From: Desulfosporosinus meridiei DSM 13257
GTDB lineage: Bacteria; Bacillota; Desulfitobacteriia; Desulfitobacteriales; Desulfitobacteriaceae
Direction of reading: 5' to 3'
Length of the DNA: 64,000 nt
NCBI RefSeq assembly: GCF_000231385.2
Contig: NC_018515.1
Location: 4,765,624-4,829,623, forward strand
Positions 12,318-21,698 of this stretch are shown here, piece by piece (the stretch's first letter is position 1; every line of letters starts with the position of its first letter). The notes beneath the pieces are model-generated. The model was not told the DNA's origin, searched no databases, and was given only the letters and a program-made list of their open reading frames with translations. The translations under genes were made by a program, and so were the position numbers.

Positions 12318-12785
12318 CTAAGAGATATCCTCTCCAAATTTAACCAGTTTCAATCCTGCCTCATCAGCCATCTGGACAGCAAGCTTATCCGGGTAAGCAT
12401 AGGTATAGACTACTCGAATTATTCCTGCATTGATCAACAATTTTGTACACAAAACGCAAGGCTGATGAGTTGTGTATAGGTCTGCACCAGTAATAGCGAC
12501 CCCATGCTTTGCTGCTTGAACCAAAGCATTTTGTTCTGCATGCACAGCACGGCAGATCTCATGGCGTTCCCCTGAGGGAACACCTAAGCTCTGCCGTAAA
12601 CAGCCAACCTCAGCACAATGCCGGAGCCCCGAAGGGCTCCCATTATATCCGGTACTTAGTATTTGTTTATCCTTTACCATCACTGCCCCAACTTGACGGC
12701 GCAAGCAAGTTGATCGTTCGGCAACTACTTGGGCCATTTGCATAAAATAGCTATCCCAACTAGGACGTTTTCCATGCATCATCAT
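12318..12785 (-). CDS. comEB: dCMP deaminase / ComEB-like cytidine deaminase
   Basis: A zinc-dependent deaminase converting dCMP to dUMP, feeding dTMP synthesis. The 155-aa protein carries the catalytic HAEQNAL motif and the zinc-binding PCVLCTKLL motif, plus the early TGYNGSPSG block typical of the dCMP deaminase/ComEB group. It begins with three Met codons, and the first ATG overlaps the upp stop by three bases, so the two are co-transcribed with a pyrimidine-salvage theme. Name follows Bacillus; a direct role in competence is not implied. Confidence 0.9.
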   Translation of the reverse strand: MMMHGKRPSWDSYFMQMAQVVAERSTCLRRQVGAVMVKDKQILSTGYNGSPSGLRHCAEVGCLRQSLGVPSGERHEICRAVHAEQNALVQAAKHGVAITGADLYTTHQPCVLCTKLLINAGIIRVVYTYAYPDKLAVQMADEAGLKLVKFGEDIS

Positions 12786-13411
12786 TTTGTTCCAAACAAC
12801 CTATCCCCTGCGTCTCCAAGACCGGGAACAATATAACCATGGTCATTTAAGCGTTCATCAACTGATGCAACAAAAATGTCGACATCATCATGGGCGCTTT
12901 GCACGGCGGCAATCCCCTCTGGGGCAGCAATTAGGCACATCAGTTTTATATTCTTCGCACCACGTTCTTTTAAAAACGTTATCGCCGCTGTAGCTGAGCC
13001 CCCTGTTGCCAGCATTGGATCAATAACTATGAGATCCCGCTCCGCGATATCTGAAGGCAGCTTGCAATAATATTCCACAGGCATTAGAGTTTCAGGATCC
13101 CTATAGAGTCCAACATGTCCCACTTTTGCAGCGGGAATTAAGCGGAGCATCCCATCAACCATCCCTAAACCTGCTCGCAGAATGGGAACTAAGCCAACTT
13201 TGCGTCCGGCAATAACCTTAGACTTAGCTATTGCTACAGGTGTTTTTACTTCGATCTCTTGTAAGGGAAAATCACGAGTTACCTCGTAGGCCATTAACAT
13301 CGAGACTTCCTCGACTAGTGCCCTAAATTCCTTTGATCCCGTTTCCTCATCCCGGATCAGCGATAACTTATGTTGGATTAGAGGATGATCAAGTACTTGA
13401 AGCTTTGGCAT
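12782..13411 (-). CDS. upp: Uracil phosphoribosyltransferase
   Basis: Salvages uracil to UMP using PRPP. The 209-aa length is typical. [14 protein letters not shown] is the PRPP-binding loop, and the C-terminal [11 protein letters not shown] closes the active site. [12 protein letters not shown] is also conserved. It follows glyA with a 13-base gap, the same glyA-upp order as in Bacillus. Confidence 0.97.
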   Translation of the reverse strand: MPKLQVLDHPLIQHKLSLIRDEETGSKEFRALVEEVSMLMAYEVTRDFPLQEIEVKTPVAIAKSKVIAGRKVGLVPILRAGLGMVDGMLRLIPAAKVGHVGLYRDPETLMPVEYYCKLPSDIAERDLIVIDPMLATGGSATAAITFLKERGAKNIKLMCLIAAPEGIAAVQSAHDDVDIFVASVDERLNDHGYIVPGLGDAGDRLFGTK

Positions 13412-13424
13412 AAGTTTCAGTCTC

Positions 13425-14681
13425 CTAATCTAAATTAGTATATAAGGGAAATTCGGCGCACAATGAATTCACAATTTCCCGCGCCTGTGACAGTTTATCA
13501 GGTTCATGATGTGAGGTCAAGGCAAGATCAATCGCCTCAGCTATACGTTTCATAGCCTCGGTATTCATGCCCCGTGTAGTAACTGCAGGGGTGCCAAGAC
13601 GAATCCCGCTAGTTACAAAAGGACTTGCCGTATCAAAAGGAATTGTATTTTTATTGACCGTAATCCCCACTTCATGTAAGATACTTTCCGCTTCCTTACC
13701 TGTTAGATTCTTAGTTCTTACATCAACAAGCATTACATGGTTGTCCGTTCCACCTGAAACAAGGCGGAATCCACGCTCCATTAGACCTTGAGCCAGAGCC
13801 TTGGCATTATCAACGATATTCTTCTGATACGTTTTAAATTCGGGCTGAAGGGCTTCCCCAAAAGCAACCGCTTTAGCTGCAATGACATGCATTAATGGCC
13901 CGCCTTGAATTCCTGGGAAAATCGCTTTATCAATAGCTTGGGCATATTCAGCCTTACAGAGAATTAAGCCGCCCCTGGGGCCCCTTAAAGTCTTATGAGT
14001 TGTGGAAGTAACAAAGTCAGCATAAGGGACTGGCGATGGGTGTAGCCCTGCCGCCACTAACCCGGCGAAATGTGCCATATCAACCATCAGTAAAGCACCT
14101 GCTTCATCGGCAATTTCACGCATTTTTATAAAATCTATAACTCGCGGATAGGCACTTGCTCCGGCAACAATCATTTTAGGATGATGTTCTTTGGCCAGCT
14201 GACGTATTTGATCATAATCAATGGTTTCAGTCTTTTCATCGACACCATAAGGAACTACATTAAAATACACTCCCGAGATGTTTACCGGACTCCCATGAGT
14301 CAAGTGACCTCCATGGGATAAATTCATTCCCAGTATTGTATCCCCTGGCTTGAGAAAGGCAAAATACACGGCCATATTGGCCTGAGAGCCGGAATGTGGC
14401 TGCACGTTAGCATGCTCTGCCCCAAAAATCTTCTTAACTCGCTCGCGAGCAAGATCTTCCACAACATCTACATACTCACATCCGCCATAATACCGTTTTC
14501 CGGGATACCCTTCGGCATACTTGTTAGTCAAAGCTGACCCTTGGGCGGCCATCACTGCTCGACTGACAAAGTTTTCAGAGGCAATAAGTTCAATACTGTT
14601 GCTTTGACGTTTCTCTTCTTGTTCAATGGCTTTTGCAACTTCGGGGTCATTATTTTTCACCCATTGGTTAATATAGTCCAT
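13425..14681 (-). CDS. glyA: Serine hydroxymethyltransferase
   Basis: A PLP enzyme interconverting serine plus tetrahydrofolate with glycine plus methylene-THF; cytoplasmic tetramer or dimer. At 418 aa it is full length. The PLP lysine lies in [14 protein letters not shown] (near residue 226), and [14 protein letters not shown] and [12 protein letters not shown] are typical. It heads the glyA-upp-comEB block and follows the ywlG-like gene after 85 bases. Confidence 0.98.
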   Translation of the reverse strand: MDYINQWVKNNDPEVAKAIEQEEKRQSNSIELIASENFVSRAVMAAQGSALTNKYAEGYPGKRYYGGCEYVDVVEDLARERVKKIFGAEHANVQPHSGSQANMAVYFAFLKPGDTILGMNLSHGGHLTHGSPVNISGVYFNVVPYGVDEKTETIDYDQIRQLAKEHHPKMIVAGASAYPRVIDFIKMREIADEAGALLMVDMAHFAGLVAAGLHPSPVPYADFVTSTTHKTLRGPRGGLILCKAEYAQAIDKAIFPGIQGGPLMHVIAAKAVAFGEALQPEFKTYQKNIVDNAKALAQGLMERGFRLVSGGTDNHVMLVDVRTKNLTGKEAESILHEVGITVNKNTIPFDTASPFVTSGIRLGTPAVTTRGMNTEAMKRIAEAIDLALTSHHEPDKLSQAREIVNSLCAEFPLYTNLD

Positions 14682-14766
14682 CCTAGTTCACTCCTGTCAA
14701 TATTTTTATGAAAGTGGGATTGATTGAACTACCCAATTCTCCTAATTATGCCGGCCTTAGAACCGT

Positions 14767-15333
14767 CTAGGCATACGCTGCCCGTGGGCCACCAATAAGG
14801 CGTGGTCTTGTGCGCGCCATGGTTAAGTGGGCCTGACCCAGTTCTTTAACATGTATACGTATTGGGATTACTACGGGCCTTAAGTGCATTCCGATAAATG
14901 TATCTCCGACATCTATCCCTGCATGCCCTTGAATTCGCTCTACCATAACAGGGGAAGAAAAGCTTTCCCAGGCTTTTACAGTCATAGCTCCTCCGGCGTG
15001 AAGCGCAGGAAGTACAGTTACTTCTTCCAATCTGTAATGTTCTACGCAAGCTCGTTCTAGCACCAGCGCGCGATTAATATGTTCGCAACCTTGAACTGCT
15101 AAAAAAACTCCCTCTTGCTTTGCTCGATCTAAGAGAGGAGGAAGTAACACTTCTGCGACTTCCAAACTGCTTCCCTGCCCAATATGGTGGCCTATAACTT
15201 CACTCGTACTGCAACCTAAGACAAGAATTTGTCGAGACTGTAAGCCAGCCTTTAGGAAAAAGGCATCCAGTACTTCATTCCAAGTTCTAGCTATTTCCTG
15301 CAAGCTTTCTTTGATCTGTTTATCCTCAAGCAA
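14767..15333 (-). CDS. ywlG: YwlG-family protein (TIGR01440/DUF436)
   Basis: A 188-aa protein of the conserved YwlG family, function unknown. The N-terminal helical segment is followed by ILVLGCSTSEVIG and QGCEHINRALVLER, the two most conserved blocks, and a Gly/Ala-rich C-terminus. It lies between rpiB and glyA, exactly as in Bacillus, which is the main support beyond the motifs. The family has been described as thioredoxin-reductase-fold-like, but no activity should be assumed. Confidence 0.88.
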   Translation of the reverse strand: MLEDKQIKESLQEIARTWNEVLDAFFLKAGLQSRQILVLGCSTSEVIGHHIGQGSSLEVAEVLLPPLLDRAKQEGVFLAVQGCEHINRALVLERACVEHYRLEEVTVLPALHAGGAMTVKAWESFSSPVMVERIQGHAGIDVGDTFIGMHLRPVVIPIRIHVKELGQAHLTMARTRPRLIGGPRAAYA

Positions 15334-15371
15334 GGCACTCCTCCTCCTTTCAAATTAAAATTAGAGGGAGA

Positions 15372-15821
15372 CTAAATCATCTCGCCTCTTTCAATGTTAG
15401 AAATCAGATCTACTCTAAGGGCATGTCTTCCACCTGAAAACTCGGTTTTCAAAAAAATGTCCACAATATCCAGAGCAAGCCCTCCCCCTATTACCCGAGC
15501 ACCTAATGCTAAAACATTGGCATTATTATGTTCTCTTGCCATTCGGGCTGAAAAGGTCTCAGAGCAAAGGGCAGCACGGATTCCGGGTATTTTATTTGCG
15601 GCCATAGAAATTCCTAGTCCGGTGCCACAAACCACAATCCCCAAATCTGCTTCCCCTTTAATGATTGCACTTCCAACTGCAAAACCGTACTTTGGATAAT
15701 CTACGGAATCATTGGAATGGGTTCCGAAATCAATAACTTCGATTTCCTGTGCTTGTAAATGCTTGCGAATAGCTTCTTTTAGTTCATATCCACCATGATC
15801 AGCACCCAGCGCAACTTTCAC
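15372..15821 (-). CDS. rpiB: Ribose-5-phosphate isomerase B
   Basis: Interconverts ribose 5-phosphate and ribulose 5-phosphate. The 149-aa length and ALGADHGGYELKE start are canonical. The catalytic Cys is in VVCGTGLGISMAANK, and REHNNANVLALGAR carries the His/Asn that bind sugar phosphate. A GGGAGG site precedes the ATG at 15821. It precedes the ywlG-like gene, as in Bacillus. Confidence 0.96.
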   Translation of the reverse strand: MKVALGADHGGYELKEAIRKHLQAQEIEVIDFGTHSNDSVDYPKYGFAVGSAIIKGEADLGIVVCGTGLGISMAANKIPGIRAALCSETFSARMAREHNNANVLALGARVIGGGLALDIVDIFLKTEFSGGRHALRVDLISNIERGEMI

Positions 15822-16110
15822 TCTTTAAATCCTCCCTCTTTAATTCACTACTTTATTCTCTAGATAGTTTAAAAGTCCTGCTAAAACACCTAAAGAAAAC
15901 TTTGCCGGCCCAGCCTTCCAGCCGGGCGGAGCCTTAGTTATGCTTAGCAACTATATGACATAAGTTTTACTTTCATCAGTGATCCTGCACAAAGGCATGG
16001 GGGTCCGATGCGATAAACAAGTTTCACCGTTTTTCTGACTGCAAATAAAGCGACGTTTCACGCCGCTAGTGTAGACATTTTTTCTACTTATTATGCTTAT
16101 TTAGTGCTAA
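15822..16110. other. Intergenic region between ywlE and rpiB
   Basis: A 289-base stretch with no convincing gene. A short GC-rich imperfect palindrome lies near 15906-15933 (GCCGGCCC and GCCGGGC parts). It probably holds the rpiB promoter, but no clear consensus pair was seen. Confidence 0.4.
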
Positions 16111-16551
16111 TTACCCTAGATTTACTTGGTTTTTTAAAATACTTAACAAGTCTGTGATTTCCAACGCTGTCTGGCGATAGACTTCCAGAGAACCCATCCA
16201 TGGATCAATTATGTCTCGGTTTTCTCCTCCCCAGTTTCCCAAACGTCGGATTTTGTGAATCCAATGAGGGAACCGACGTTTTAAGCCTTCTTCTTGAGCC
16301 AATGTCATAGGGATAACCCAATCCGCATCAGCCATCAGCTCCTCAGTAATTCTTCTAGCACGATGCTGAGAAAGATCAATTTCCTGTTCTTTAAGAATCT
16401 CTACCACATGAGGACTAACCTGATCTCCATCCCAGGCAGCCAATCCAGCCGAATTTACTTGAACCAAATCACCGAACATAGACCGGCCAATCCCTTCAGC
16501 CAGTGGACTGCGGCAGGTATTTCCCGTACAAACAAATAAAAGTTTTAACAT
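16111..16551 (-). CDS. ywlE: Low-molecular-weight phosphatase, YwlE-type protein-arginine phosphatase
   Basis: A 146-aa LMW-PTP-fold enzyme. The P-loop is CTGNTCRSP, with the catalytic Cys8 and Arg14 and a Thr at the position where ordinary LMW tyrosine phosphatases carry Ile. In YwlE that Thr gives arginine-phosphate specificity, so I infer removal of McsB-type arginine phosphorylation. The acid Asp is in DIIDPWMG. I start at ATG 16551, with GAGGTGA eight bases upstream, rather than at the GTG at 16563. Neighbours mntP and rpiB match the Bacillus order. Confidence 0.92.
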   Translation of the reverse strand: MLKLLFVCTGNTCRSPLAEGIGRSMFGDLVQVNSAGLAAWDGDQVSPHVVEILKEQEIDLSQHRARRITEELMADADWVIPMTLAQEEGLKRRFPHWIHKIRRLGNWGGENRDIIDPWMGSLEVYRQTALEITDLLSILKNQVNLG

Positions 16552-16632
16552 TATAAAACTCACCTCAATTGAAGAAAAAAATGGGTTACATTAAATAACA
16601 GTAGCGACAATTGTCTAAATCGTTAAAATAAG

Positions 16633-17217
16633 CTAAAAAAGAAGTTTGATACCAATTAATAGCAACGCCAATCCGCCGAATAATTCCGCCCTATCTCCCA
16701 ACCTTGTCCCCATTACTCGTCCTAAAACCAAACCGATTCCAGTCATCAATCCCGCAATCATGCCCATAATCAGGACTGTCATAAGGATATCTGCTCGAAT
16801 AGTCCCAAGTGAAAACCCGACACTTAAGGCATCTAAACTTACACTTGCAGCCAAAAGATAAATACCGTATCCTTCCAGAGAGCTTTGATTGGTAATATTC
16901 CCAGCAAAAAAGGCCTGTCTAGCTTCTCCAAAGGGCAAACTTTGCTTTGCCGGCCAATAAATCTTATAGAGCATTCTGACTCCTAAAACAATTAGAACGA
17001 AAGCTCCAGCCAAACTTGCAAATTGCCCCAAAATTGAGCCCAAAGCTTGACCGAGCATCATGCCGCCAAGAGGCATAAACACGTGAAATACAGCTACCAC
17101 TAAAGCTAACCTGACCATCATGCTCTTTCTAATACCGGCTAACCCAATTGCGAGAGCTAAGGAAAATGCATCCGCTCCCAAAGCAGTTGCAACAGCCACA
17201 ACCCATAAGAAATTCAT
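16633..17217 (-). CDS. mntP: Manganese efflux pump MntP
   Basis: A six-helix membrane protein of the MntP (DUF204) family that exports Mn2+. The 194-aa protein is of usual size. Acidic residues in the helices (ALGADAFSLALAIGL and SVSLDALSVGFSLG) are the two repeated motifs with the essential Asp residues. The start at 17217 has GGAGGGGAAGGG just upstream, and an upstream frame to 17250 lacks one. In Bacillus the homologue ywlD occupies the same slot. Confidence 0.92.
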   Translation of the reverse strand: MNFLWVVAVATALGADAFSLALAIGLAGIRKSMMVRLALVVAVFHVFMPLGGMMLGQALGSILGQFASLAGAFVLIVLGVRMLYKIYWPAKQSLPFGEARQAFFAGNITNQSSLEGYGIYLLAASVSLDALSVGFSLGTIRADILMTVLIMGMIAGLMTGIGLVLGRVMGTRLGDRAELFGGLALLLIGIKLLF

Positions 17218-17279
17218 ACCCTTCCCCTCCGTTCCCCTATGTATATGCAATGGAAAGGGATGATTAGACGAATTACTTT

Positions 17280-18326
17280 CTAAATGTGTTGAGTTCGCTT
17301 TCCCGCTGCTTTTTCTAAGCGGTTCATCACCGCGCTCCCTAAGCCACCTTCTTCAATACCTTCAACCAAAATTAAATCCATTTTCCTTTCATCACACAAT
17401 CTTAATCCTTCAAATATATTCCTTGCCACTTCCGAAGGTTGATCTTTTGAACCTAGAACAAACAAAAGATCAGGATGCCGGTCATGCAAATAGGATGCAC
17501 TTTCCAATGTACACAGTACTCCCACTTTTTTAAACCTGGAATGTCCTCTGATGATTTCTTGAACCATTCGTTGTACGACTCTTTCCCGATGCCCGCTCAC
17601 CAAAATTAATTCGCCCTGAGGCGCGTAATGCCTGTATTTCATTCCAGGAGCTCTGGGAGCTTGATTTTCGGAACAAGAATCTGTATAAACGTCCCCTAAT
17701 ACCGCTTCTAACTGTTCCCTGGTAATCCCACCCGGACGAAGAATAGTGGGAACCTCCCCACTCACATCAAGCACTGTTGATTCCAAACCAACTTCACAAG
17801 CTCCTGCATCAAGAATTAGGGGGATCTTCCCTTTCATATCCCGCCAGACATGACCGCCTCTGGTTGGACTAGGCTTTCCGGAAAGATTAGCACTAGGTGC
17901 GGCAATCGGAACCCCTGCCTCCTCGATTAAGCGTAGGGCAACGGGATGACTGGGCATACGAACAGCAACATTATCTAGGCAGGCAGTTACAATATCCGGA
18001 ATTAAGCTGGTTTTTGGCAAGATTAAGGTTAATGGACCCGGCCAAAAATTCTTAACACATAACTCTGCTGAAGACGTCCAATTATTTACGCAAGAGTTGG
18101 CCATAGCAAGACTGGAAACGTGCACAATTAACGGATTATCTTGAGGTCTTCCCTTGGCAGCAAAGATCTTAGCACATGCTGAAGCATCTAAAGCATTTGC
18201 TCCCAGCCCGTAAACTGTTTCTGTTGGAAAGGCTACTAACTCGCCTGCTCTTAGCCACTCCGCGCCCTCTTTAATTAGTTCGGCTTCGGGATTGACTCTA
18301 TCAACAGATCTTCTTTTTGTTTCCAT
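17280..18326 (-). CDS. sua5: L-threonylcarbamoyladenylate synthase, Sua5 type
   Basis: Makes threonylcarbamoyl-AMP from threonine, bicarbonate and ATP, the first step of t6A37 tRNA modification. The 348-aa protein has an N-terminal YrdC/Sua5 domain (FPTETVYGLGANA, KGRPQDNPLIVH, PSANLSGKPSPT) and a C-terminal Sua5 domain of about 120 residues beginning near APGMKYRHYAP, so it is the long form. ATG 18326 has GAGGTGA six bases upstream; ATG 18332 is too close to that site. Coupled to prmC, whose stop overlaps the same ribosome-binding region. Confidence 0.94.
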   Translation of the reverse strand: METKRRSVDRVNPEAELIKEGAEWLRAGELVAFPTETVYGLGANALDASACAKIFAAKGRPQDNPLIVHVSSLAMANSCVNNWTSSAELCVKNFWPGPLTLILPKTSLIPDIVTACLDNVAVRMPSHPVALRLIEEAGVPIAAPSANLSGKPSPTRGGHVWRDMKGKIPLILDAGACEVGLESTVLDVSGEVPTILRPGGITREQLEAVLGDVYTDSCSENQAPRAPGMKYRHYAPQGELILVSGHRERVVQRMVQEIIRGHSRFKKVGVLCTLESASYLHDRHPDLLFVLGSKDQPSEVARNIFEGLRLCDERKMDLILVEGIEEGGLGSAVMNRLEKAAGKRTQHI

Positions 18327-18332
18327 TTTCAT

Positions 18333-19178
18333 TCACCTCGCCAAGATCACTCGGTCACGTCCAGCCAAATCCGAAAAGACTTCGGTTTTAAGGCCATTTA
18401 AATTAAATAGCTTGCAAACAGCTTCTGCCTGATTCCAGCCAATCTCCATCAGCACTTTCCCTTGAGGATTCAATAAGGGTCGTATCCCACTCGCTAAACG
18501 TCGATAAAAATCCAATCCATCCGTTCCACCTAAAAAGGCCATAGCCGGCTCATGGAAAATCTCAGGTGCGCACTGGCGATAGTCTTCAGGAGAAACATAG
18601 GGAGGGTTTGTAATCACATAATCCCAAGACTCTCCCCGAATGGAATCTAAAAAATCCCCTTCACGCCATTGTACCGCAACCCCTAACTGTTCGGCATTTT
18701 TCCGAGCCACCTCTAGTGCTCCTGGAGAAAGATCAACTCCAAGCACTTCTGCTATCGGAAAAAAATGCGCTAGAGAAATTGCCAAGGCACCACTGCCTGT
18801 GCAAAGGTCTACAACTTTAACAGGCCGGCCCGACCCTTCTTTATGGTCTTGCCGTAAAACATCTAAGCATTTCTCGATTAAAACCTCGCTGTCGGCACGG
18901 GGAATAAGTACTCTTTCATCAACATAAAAAGAAAGCCCCATAAATTCTTGTCGACCTAAGATATACTGCAGCGGGACGTTCTCAGAGCGTCGTTGTATGA
19001 GTTTCCGATAATGTTCCGACTCTTGCTCCGATAAAATTCGATCCCAATCCAAGTATAGACGATCTCTTGTCACCTTTAGAACTTCAGCTAATAACAAGTC
19101 TGCGTCAAAGCGAGAATTATCAATTCCTTTTTTTAGAAGTTCACTCTCGCCCCAACGCATTCCATCAATTACTTTCAA
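18333..19178 (-). CDS. prmC: Release factor glutamine methyltransferase
   Basis: Methylates the Gln of the GGQ motif in release factors. NPPYVSPEDY is the catalytic motif, and VVDLCTGSGALAISLA is the SAM-binding loop. I place the start at TTG 19178 because AAGGGG lies eight bases upstream and the resulting N-terminus (KVIDGMRWGESELLKKG) aligns with the usual helical start of the family. The frame is open to an ATG at 19235, but that adds 19 residues over a palindromic repeat and has no Shine-Dalgarno. It follows prfA, its substrate gene. Confidence 0.93.
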   Translation of the reverse strand: MKVIDGMRWGESELLKKGIDNSRFDADLLLAEVLKVTRDRLYLDWDRILSEQESEHYRKLIQRRSENVPLQYILGRQEFMGLSFYVDERVLIPRADSEVLIEKCLDVLRQDHKEGSGRPVKVVDLCTGSGALAISLAHFFPIAEVLGVDLSPGALEVARKNAEQLGVAVQWREGDFLDSIRGESWDYVITNPPYVSPEDYRQCAPEIFHEPAMAFLGGTDGLDFYRRLASGIRPLLNPQGKVLMEIGWNQAEAVCKLFNLNGLKTEVFSDLAGRDRVILAR

Positions 19179-19242
19179 ACCTGCAAACCCCTTACTCGAT
19201 GTTCGAGACTCGCTACTCGTAAGTTCGAATCTCATTTAACAA

Positions 19243-20313
19243 TTACTGTATTTCTGCTTTTAGCCGTTCTGCCTGATCAGAAGAGTTAAGGGCTTCAATA
19301 ATCTCACCCAAATCCCCCGTCAAGATCGTATCCAAGCGGTGCAGAGTAAGGTTTATTCGATGATCCGTCACACGCCCCTGAGGAAAATTGAAGGTTCGTA
19401 TTCTCTCACTTCGGTCTCCGGTACCTACTTGATTCTTGCGTTCAGAAGCTTGTTCACCCATGGCTTCTTCTTGTGCTTTCTCTAAAATTCGAGCACGTAA
19501 GACCCGCAAAGCTTTCTCTTTATTCTTAAGCTGTGATTTTTCATCCTGGCAAGAAGCAATAATTCCAGTCGGTATATGGGTAACACGAACCGCTGATTGG
19601 GTTGTATTTACACACTGTCCCCCCGGTCCACTGGAGCAATAAACATCAATCCGCAGATCATTCGGGTTAATAGAGACTTCGACTTCCTCTGCTTCAGGAA
19701 GAACCGCTACTGTGGCAGTCGAAGTATGAATTCTACCGGAAGATTCTGTGGCTGGAATCCGCTGAACACGATGTACGCCACTTTCAAATTTCAATTTACT
19801 GTAAGCCCCGTGGCCTTCTATCAGGAAAATAATCTCCTTATAGCCCCCAGCATCAGAATAACTAACACTGAGAACTTCAACCTTCCAGCCCTGACCTTCT
19901 GCATAGCGTGTGTACATACGATGAAGGTCACCTGCAAACAATGATGCCTCATCTCCTCCGGCTCCTGCGCGGATCTCCATAATGACATTTTTCTCATCCA
20001 AGGGATCCTTTGGCAAAAGCAGAATTCGAATTTGTTCTTCTAATTCCTCGGATTTTAATAATAAGTTTTCTTTTTCTTGCTCAGCCATCTCCTGCATTTC
20101 GGGATCCAACTTTTCTCGTAGCAGGGTCTCGGTCTCATCTAACTCCCGCTTCACTTCTTGATATTCCCTAAACACTGTGACGAGATTTGTCATCCCCGCC
20201 TGAGCTTTAGCATATTTTTGCCATTCGCTCTGGTTAGAGATAATTTCCGGATCACTAAGGAGTTCTGTTAATTCATCATATTTCCGTTCAATTTCATAAA
20301 GTTTCTCTAACAT
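19243..20313 (-). CDS. prfA: Peptide chain release factor 1
   Basis: Recognises UAA and UAG stop codons. The 356-aa protein has the [13 protein letters not shown] loop (GGQ near residue 230), which triggers peptide release, and the PAT tripeptide (RIPATESSG) that defines RF1 rather than RF2. The N-terminal coiled domain and C-terminal RF-1 block are intact. It is followed directly by prmC. Confidence 0.98.
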   Translation of the reverse strand: MLEKLYEIERKYDELTELLSDPEIISNQSEWQKYAKAQAGMTNLVTVFREYQEVKRELDETETLLREKLDPEMQEMAEQEKENLLLKSEELEEQIRILLLPKDPLDEKNVIMEIRAGAGGDEASLFAGDLHRMYTRYAEGQGWKVEVLSVSYSDAGGYKEIIFLIEGHGAYSKLKFESGVHRVQRIPATESSGRIHTSTATVAVLPEAEEVEVSINPNDLRIDVYCSSGPGGQCVNTTQSAVRVTHIPTGIIASCQDEKSQLKNKEKALRVLRARILEKAQEEAMGEQASERKNQVGTGDRSERIRTFNFPQGRVTDHRINLTLHRLDTILTGDLGEIIEALNSSDQAERLKAEIQ

Positions 20314-20329
20314 TTTTACACCTCAAAAA

Positions 20330-21211
20330 TTACGAAAGTTCTTGACCTGAATCTAATACGCCCTTTAAAGCTGCTAGGGCAACTTCCAACTGAGCATCAT
20401 CCGGTTCTCGTGTTGTTAATTTTTGCAATAACAAGCCAGGAACTACAAACCAATACAACCATGGAGACTCCAGATTTCGCGAGGAAAACTTTAAGACCTC
20501 GTAGGCAATCCCAGCCACCAGGGGCATGAGCAACATACGAGAAAGCAACCGCCACCACAAGGGATATAGCCCCACAAAAGCAAATACAAAAACACTTACA
20601 ATAACAACTATAAGTAGAAAACTAGTCCCACAGCGAGGATGGAGCCTTGAAAAAGAACGTGCATTATCTACAGTAAGATCTTTCCCTGCTTCATACGTAA
20701 ATATTGCTTTATGCTCTGCTCCATGATATTGAAAAACTCTTTGAATGTCTTTAAGTCGAGATATTAGCAGTATATACAAAAAGAAGATTACGAGTCTTAT
20801 TGCCCCCTCTAAGATATTCTGCCCTACCGGGCCAACCACCCTTGCTTGAAATAAGTGTGCTGCTCCGGTGGGCAATCCGACAAAAAGTAAAAGACCTAAG
20901 GCAAAGGCAACGCCTATTGTAAAGGTCATTTCCCAAAAACCAAGTTCTTTTCCATCCTTTTCTTCTCCCATAGAACGATTGGCGGAAAATGTCAAGGAGC
21001 GAGTTCCAAGGACCAAGGAATCAACAAGTGCAACAAAACCTCGAATCAAGGGTAATTTCAGGATCGATTTTGATGACCATGTATTGAGCTTACTGTGAGT
21101 AACTTCAATCTCTCCATTGGGCAGCCTTACCGCAATAGCACTCTCCTGGGGCCCGCGCATCATTACACCTTCGATGACCGCTTGCCCGCCATATTGAACC
21201 GGTCTGCTCAT
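20330..21211 (-). CDS. YqhQ-type membrane protein (DUF1385)
   Basis: A 293-aa multi-pass membrane protein of the DUF1385 family, function unknown. The N-terminus YGGQAVIEGVMMRGP is the family hallmark. Hydrophobic segments at about 90-115, 135-155 and 200-245 span the membrane, and HGAEHKAIFTYE plus LHPRCGTSFL are strongly conserved polar blocks that may bind metal. It lies upstream of prfA with only a 16-base gap, so it is probably co-transcribed with it. Confidence 0.88.
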   Translation of the reverse strand: MSRPVQYGGQAVIEGVMMRGPQESAIAVRLPNGEIEVTHSKLNTWSSKSILKLPLIRGFVALVDSLVLGTRSLTFSANRSMGEEKDGKELGFWEMTFTIGVAFALGLLLFVGLPTGAAHLFQARVVGPVGQNILEGAIRLVIFFLYILLISRLKDIQRVFQYHGAEHKAIFTYEAGKDLTVDNARSFSRLHPRCGTSFLLIVVIVSVFVFAFVGLYPLWWRLLSRMLLMPLVAGIAYEVLKFSSRNLESPWLYWFVVPGLLLQKLTTREPDDAQLEVALAALKGVLDSGQELS

Positions 21212-21244
21212 CCCTTCGTCCTCCTCTATTATATGGAGGCGCAG

Positions 21245-21302
21245 TGCGCGAAGTTCTGGGCTCGAAGGTGAACTATCGCCCTTCGCACCGCGTACTCGCG
21301 CA
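21245..21302. repeat. Intergenic palindromic element
   Basis: Arms TGCGCGA (21245-21251) and TCGCGCA (21296-21302) enclose a second pair, CGAAGG / CCTTCG. It lies just upstream of the DUF1385 gene. Similar CG-rich palindromes with TTCGAA-like cores occur near 19200 and 28000, so it may be a dispersed repeat. Confidence 0.4.
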
Positions 21303-21322
21303 TCACTTTAAGTAATTACGCA

Positions 21323-21348
21323 AAAAGCAGAGCTTGCGCTCTGCTTTT
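21323..21348. terminator. Terminator after rpmE (nearly symmetrical)
   Basis: AAAAGCAGAGC (21323-21333) pairs with GCTCTGCTTTT (21338-21348). On the minus strand the stem is followed by TTTTTG. It lies 28 bases past the rpmE stop. Confidence 0.85.
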
Positions 21349-21375
21349 CCACCAGCAACGACCGCAGGCCGTTGT

Positions 21376-21573
21376 TTACATCCCATATTTCTTTTTAAAC
21401 CGATCAACCCGTCCGCCAGCATCGACAAACCGCTGTACCCCGGTATAGAAGGGATGGCATTTTGAACAAATTTCCACTTTAATGTTCATTTTTGTACTTC
21501 CGGTTGGGATAACTTCTCCACAAGCACATGTAACAGTGGTTTGTTCATATTTTGGGTGAATTTTTTCTTTCAT
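21376..21573 (-). CDS. rpmE: 50S ribosomal protein L31, zinc-binding type
   Basis: A 65-aa ribosomal protein. Four cysteines, two in CACGE and two in [10 protein letters not shown], form the zinc-ribbon of the C+ form. The ending [11 protein letters not shown] is typical. It lies directly after glpX; in Bacillus rho sits between these two genes, and it is absent here. Confidence 0.97.
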   Translation of the reverse strand: MKEKIHPKYEQTTVTCACGEVIPTGSTKMNIKVEICSKCHPFYTGVQRFVDAGGRVDRFKKKYGM

Positions 21574-21698
21574 GTCTTCACCTTCTTTCCCATTTGGATC
21601 GAGGCGCTTTTTTGTCGCACCTTAAAAAACAATTCCAGTCAACTCTTACTATTCTAGCACAAGGAGTATTAAACGGTCAAGGATTGTCTTTCTAAGTT

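Noticed and set aside
15822..16110. Short frame in the rpiB upstream gap
   Set aside because: About 25 codons, no convincing ribosome-binding site, not recognisable.
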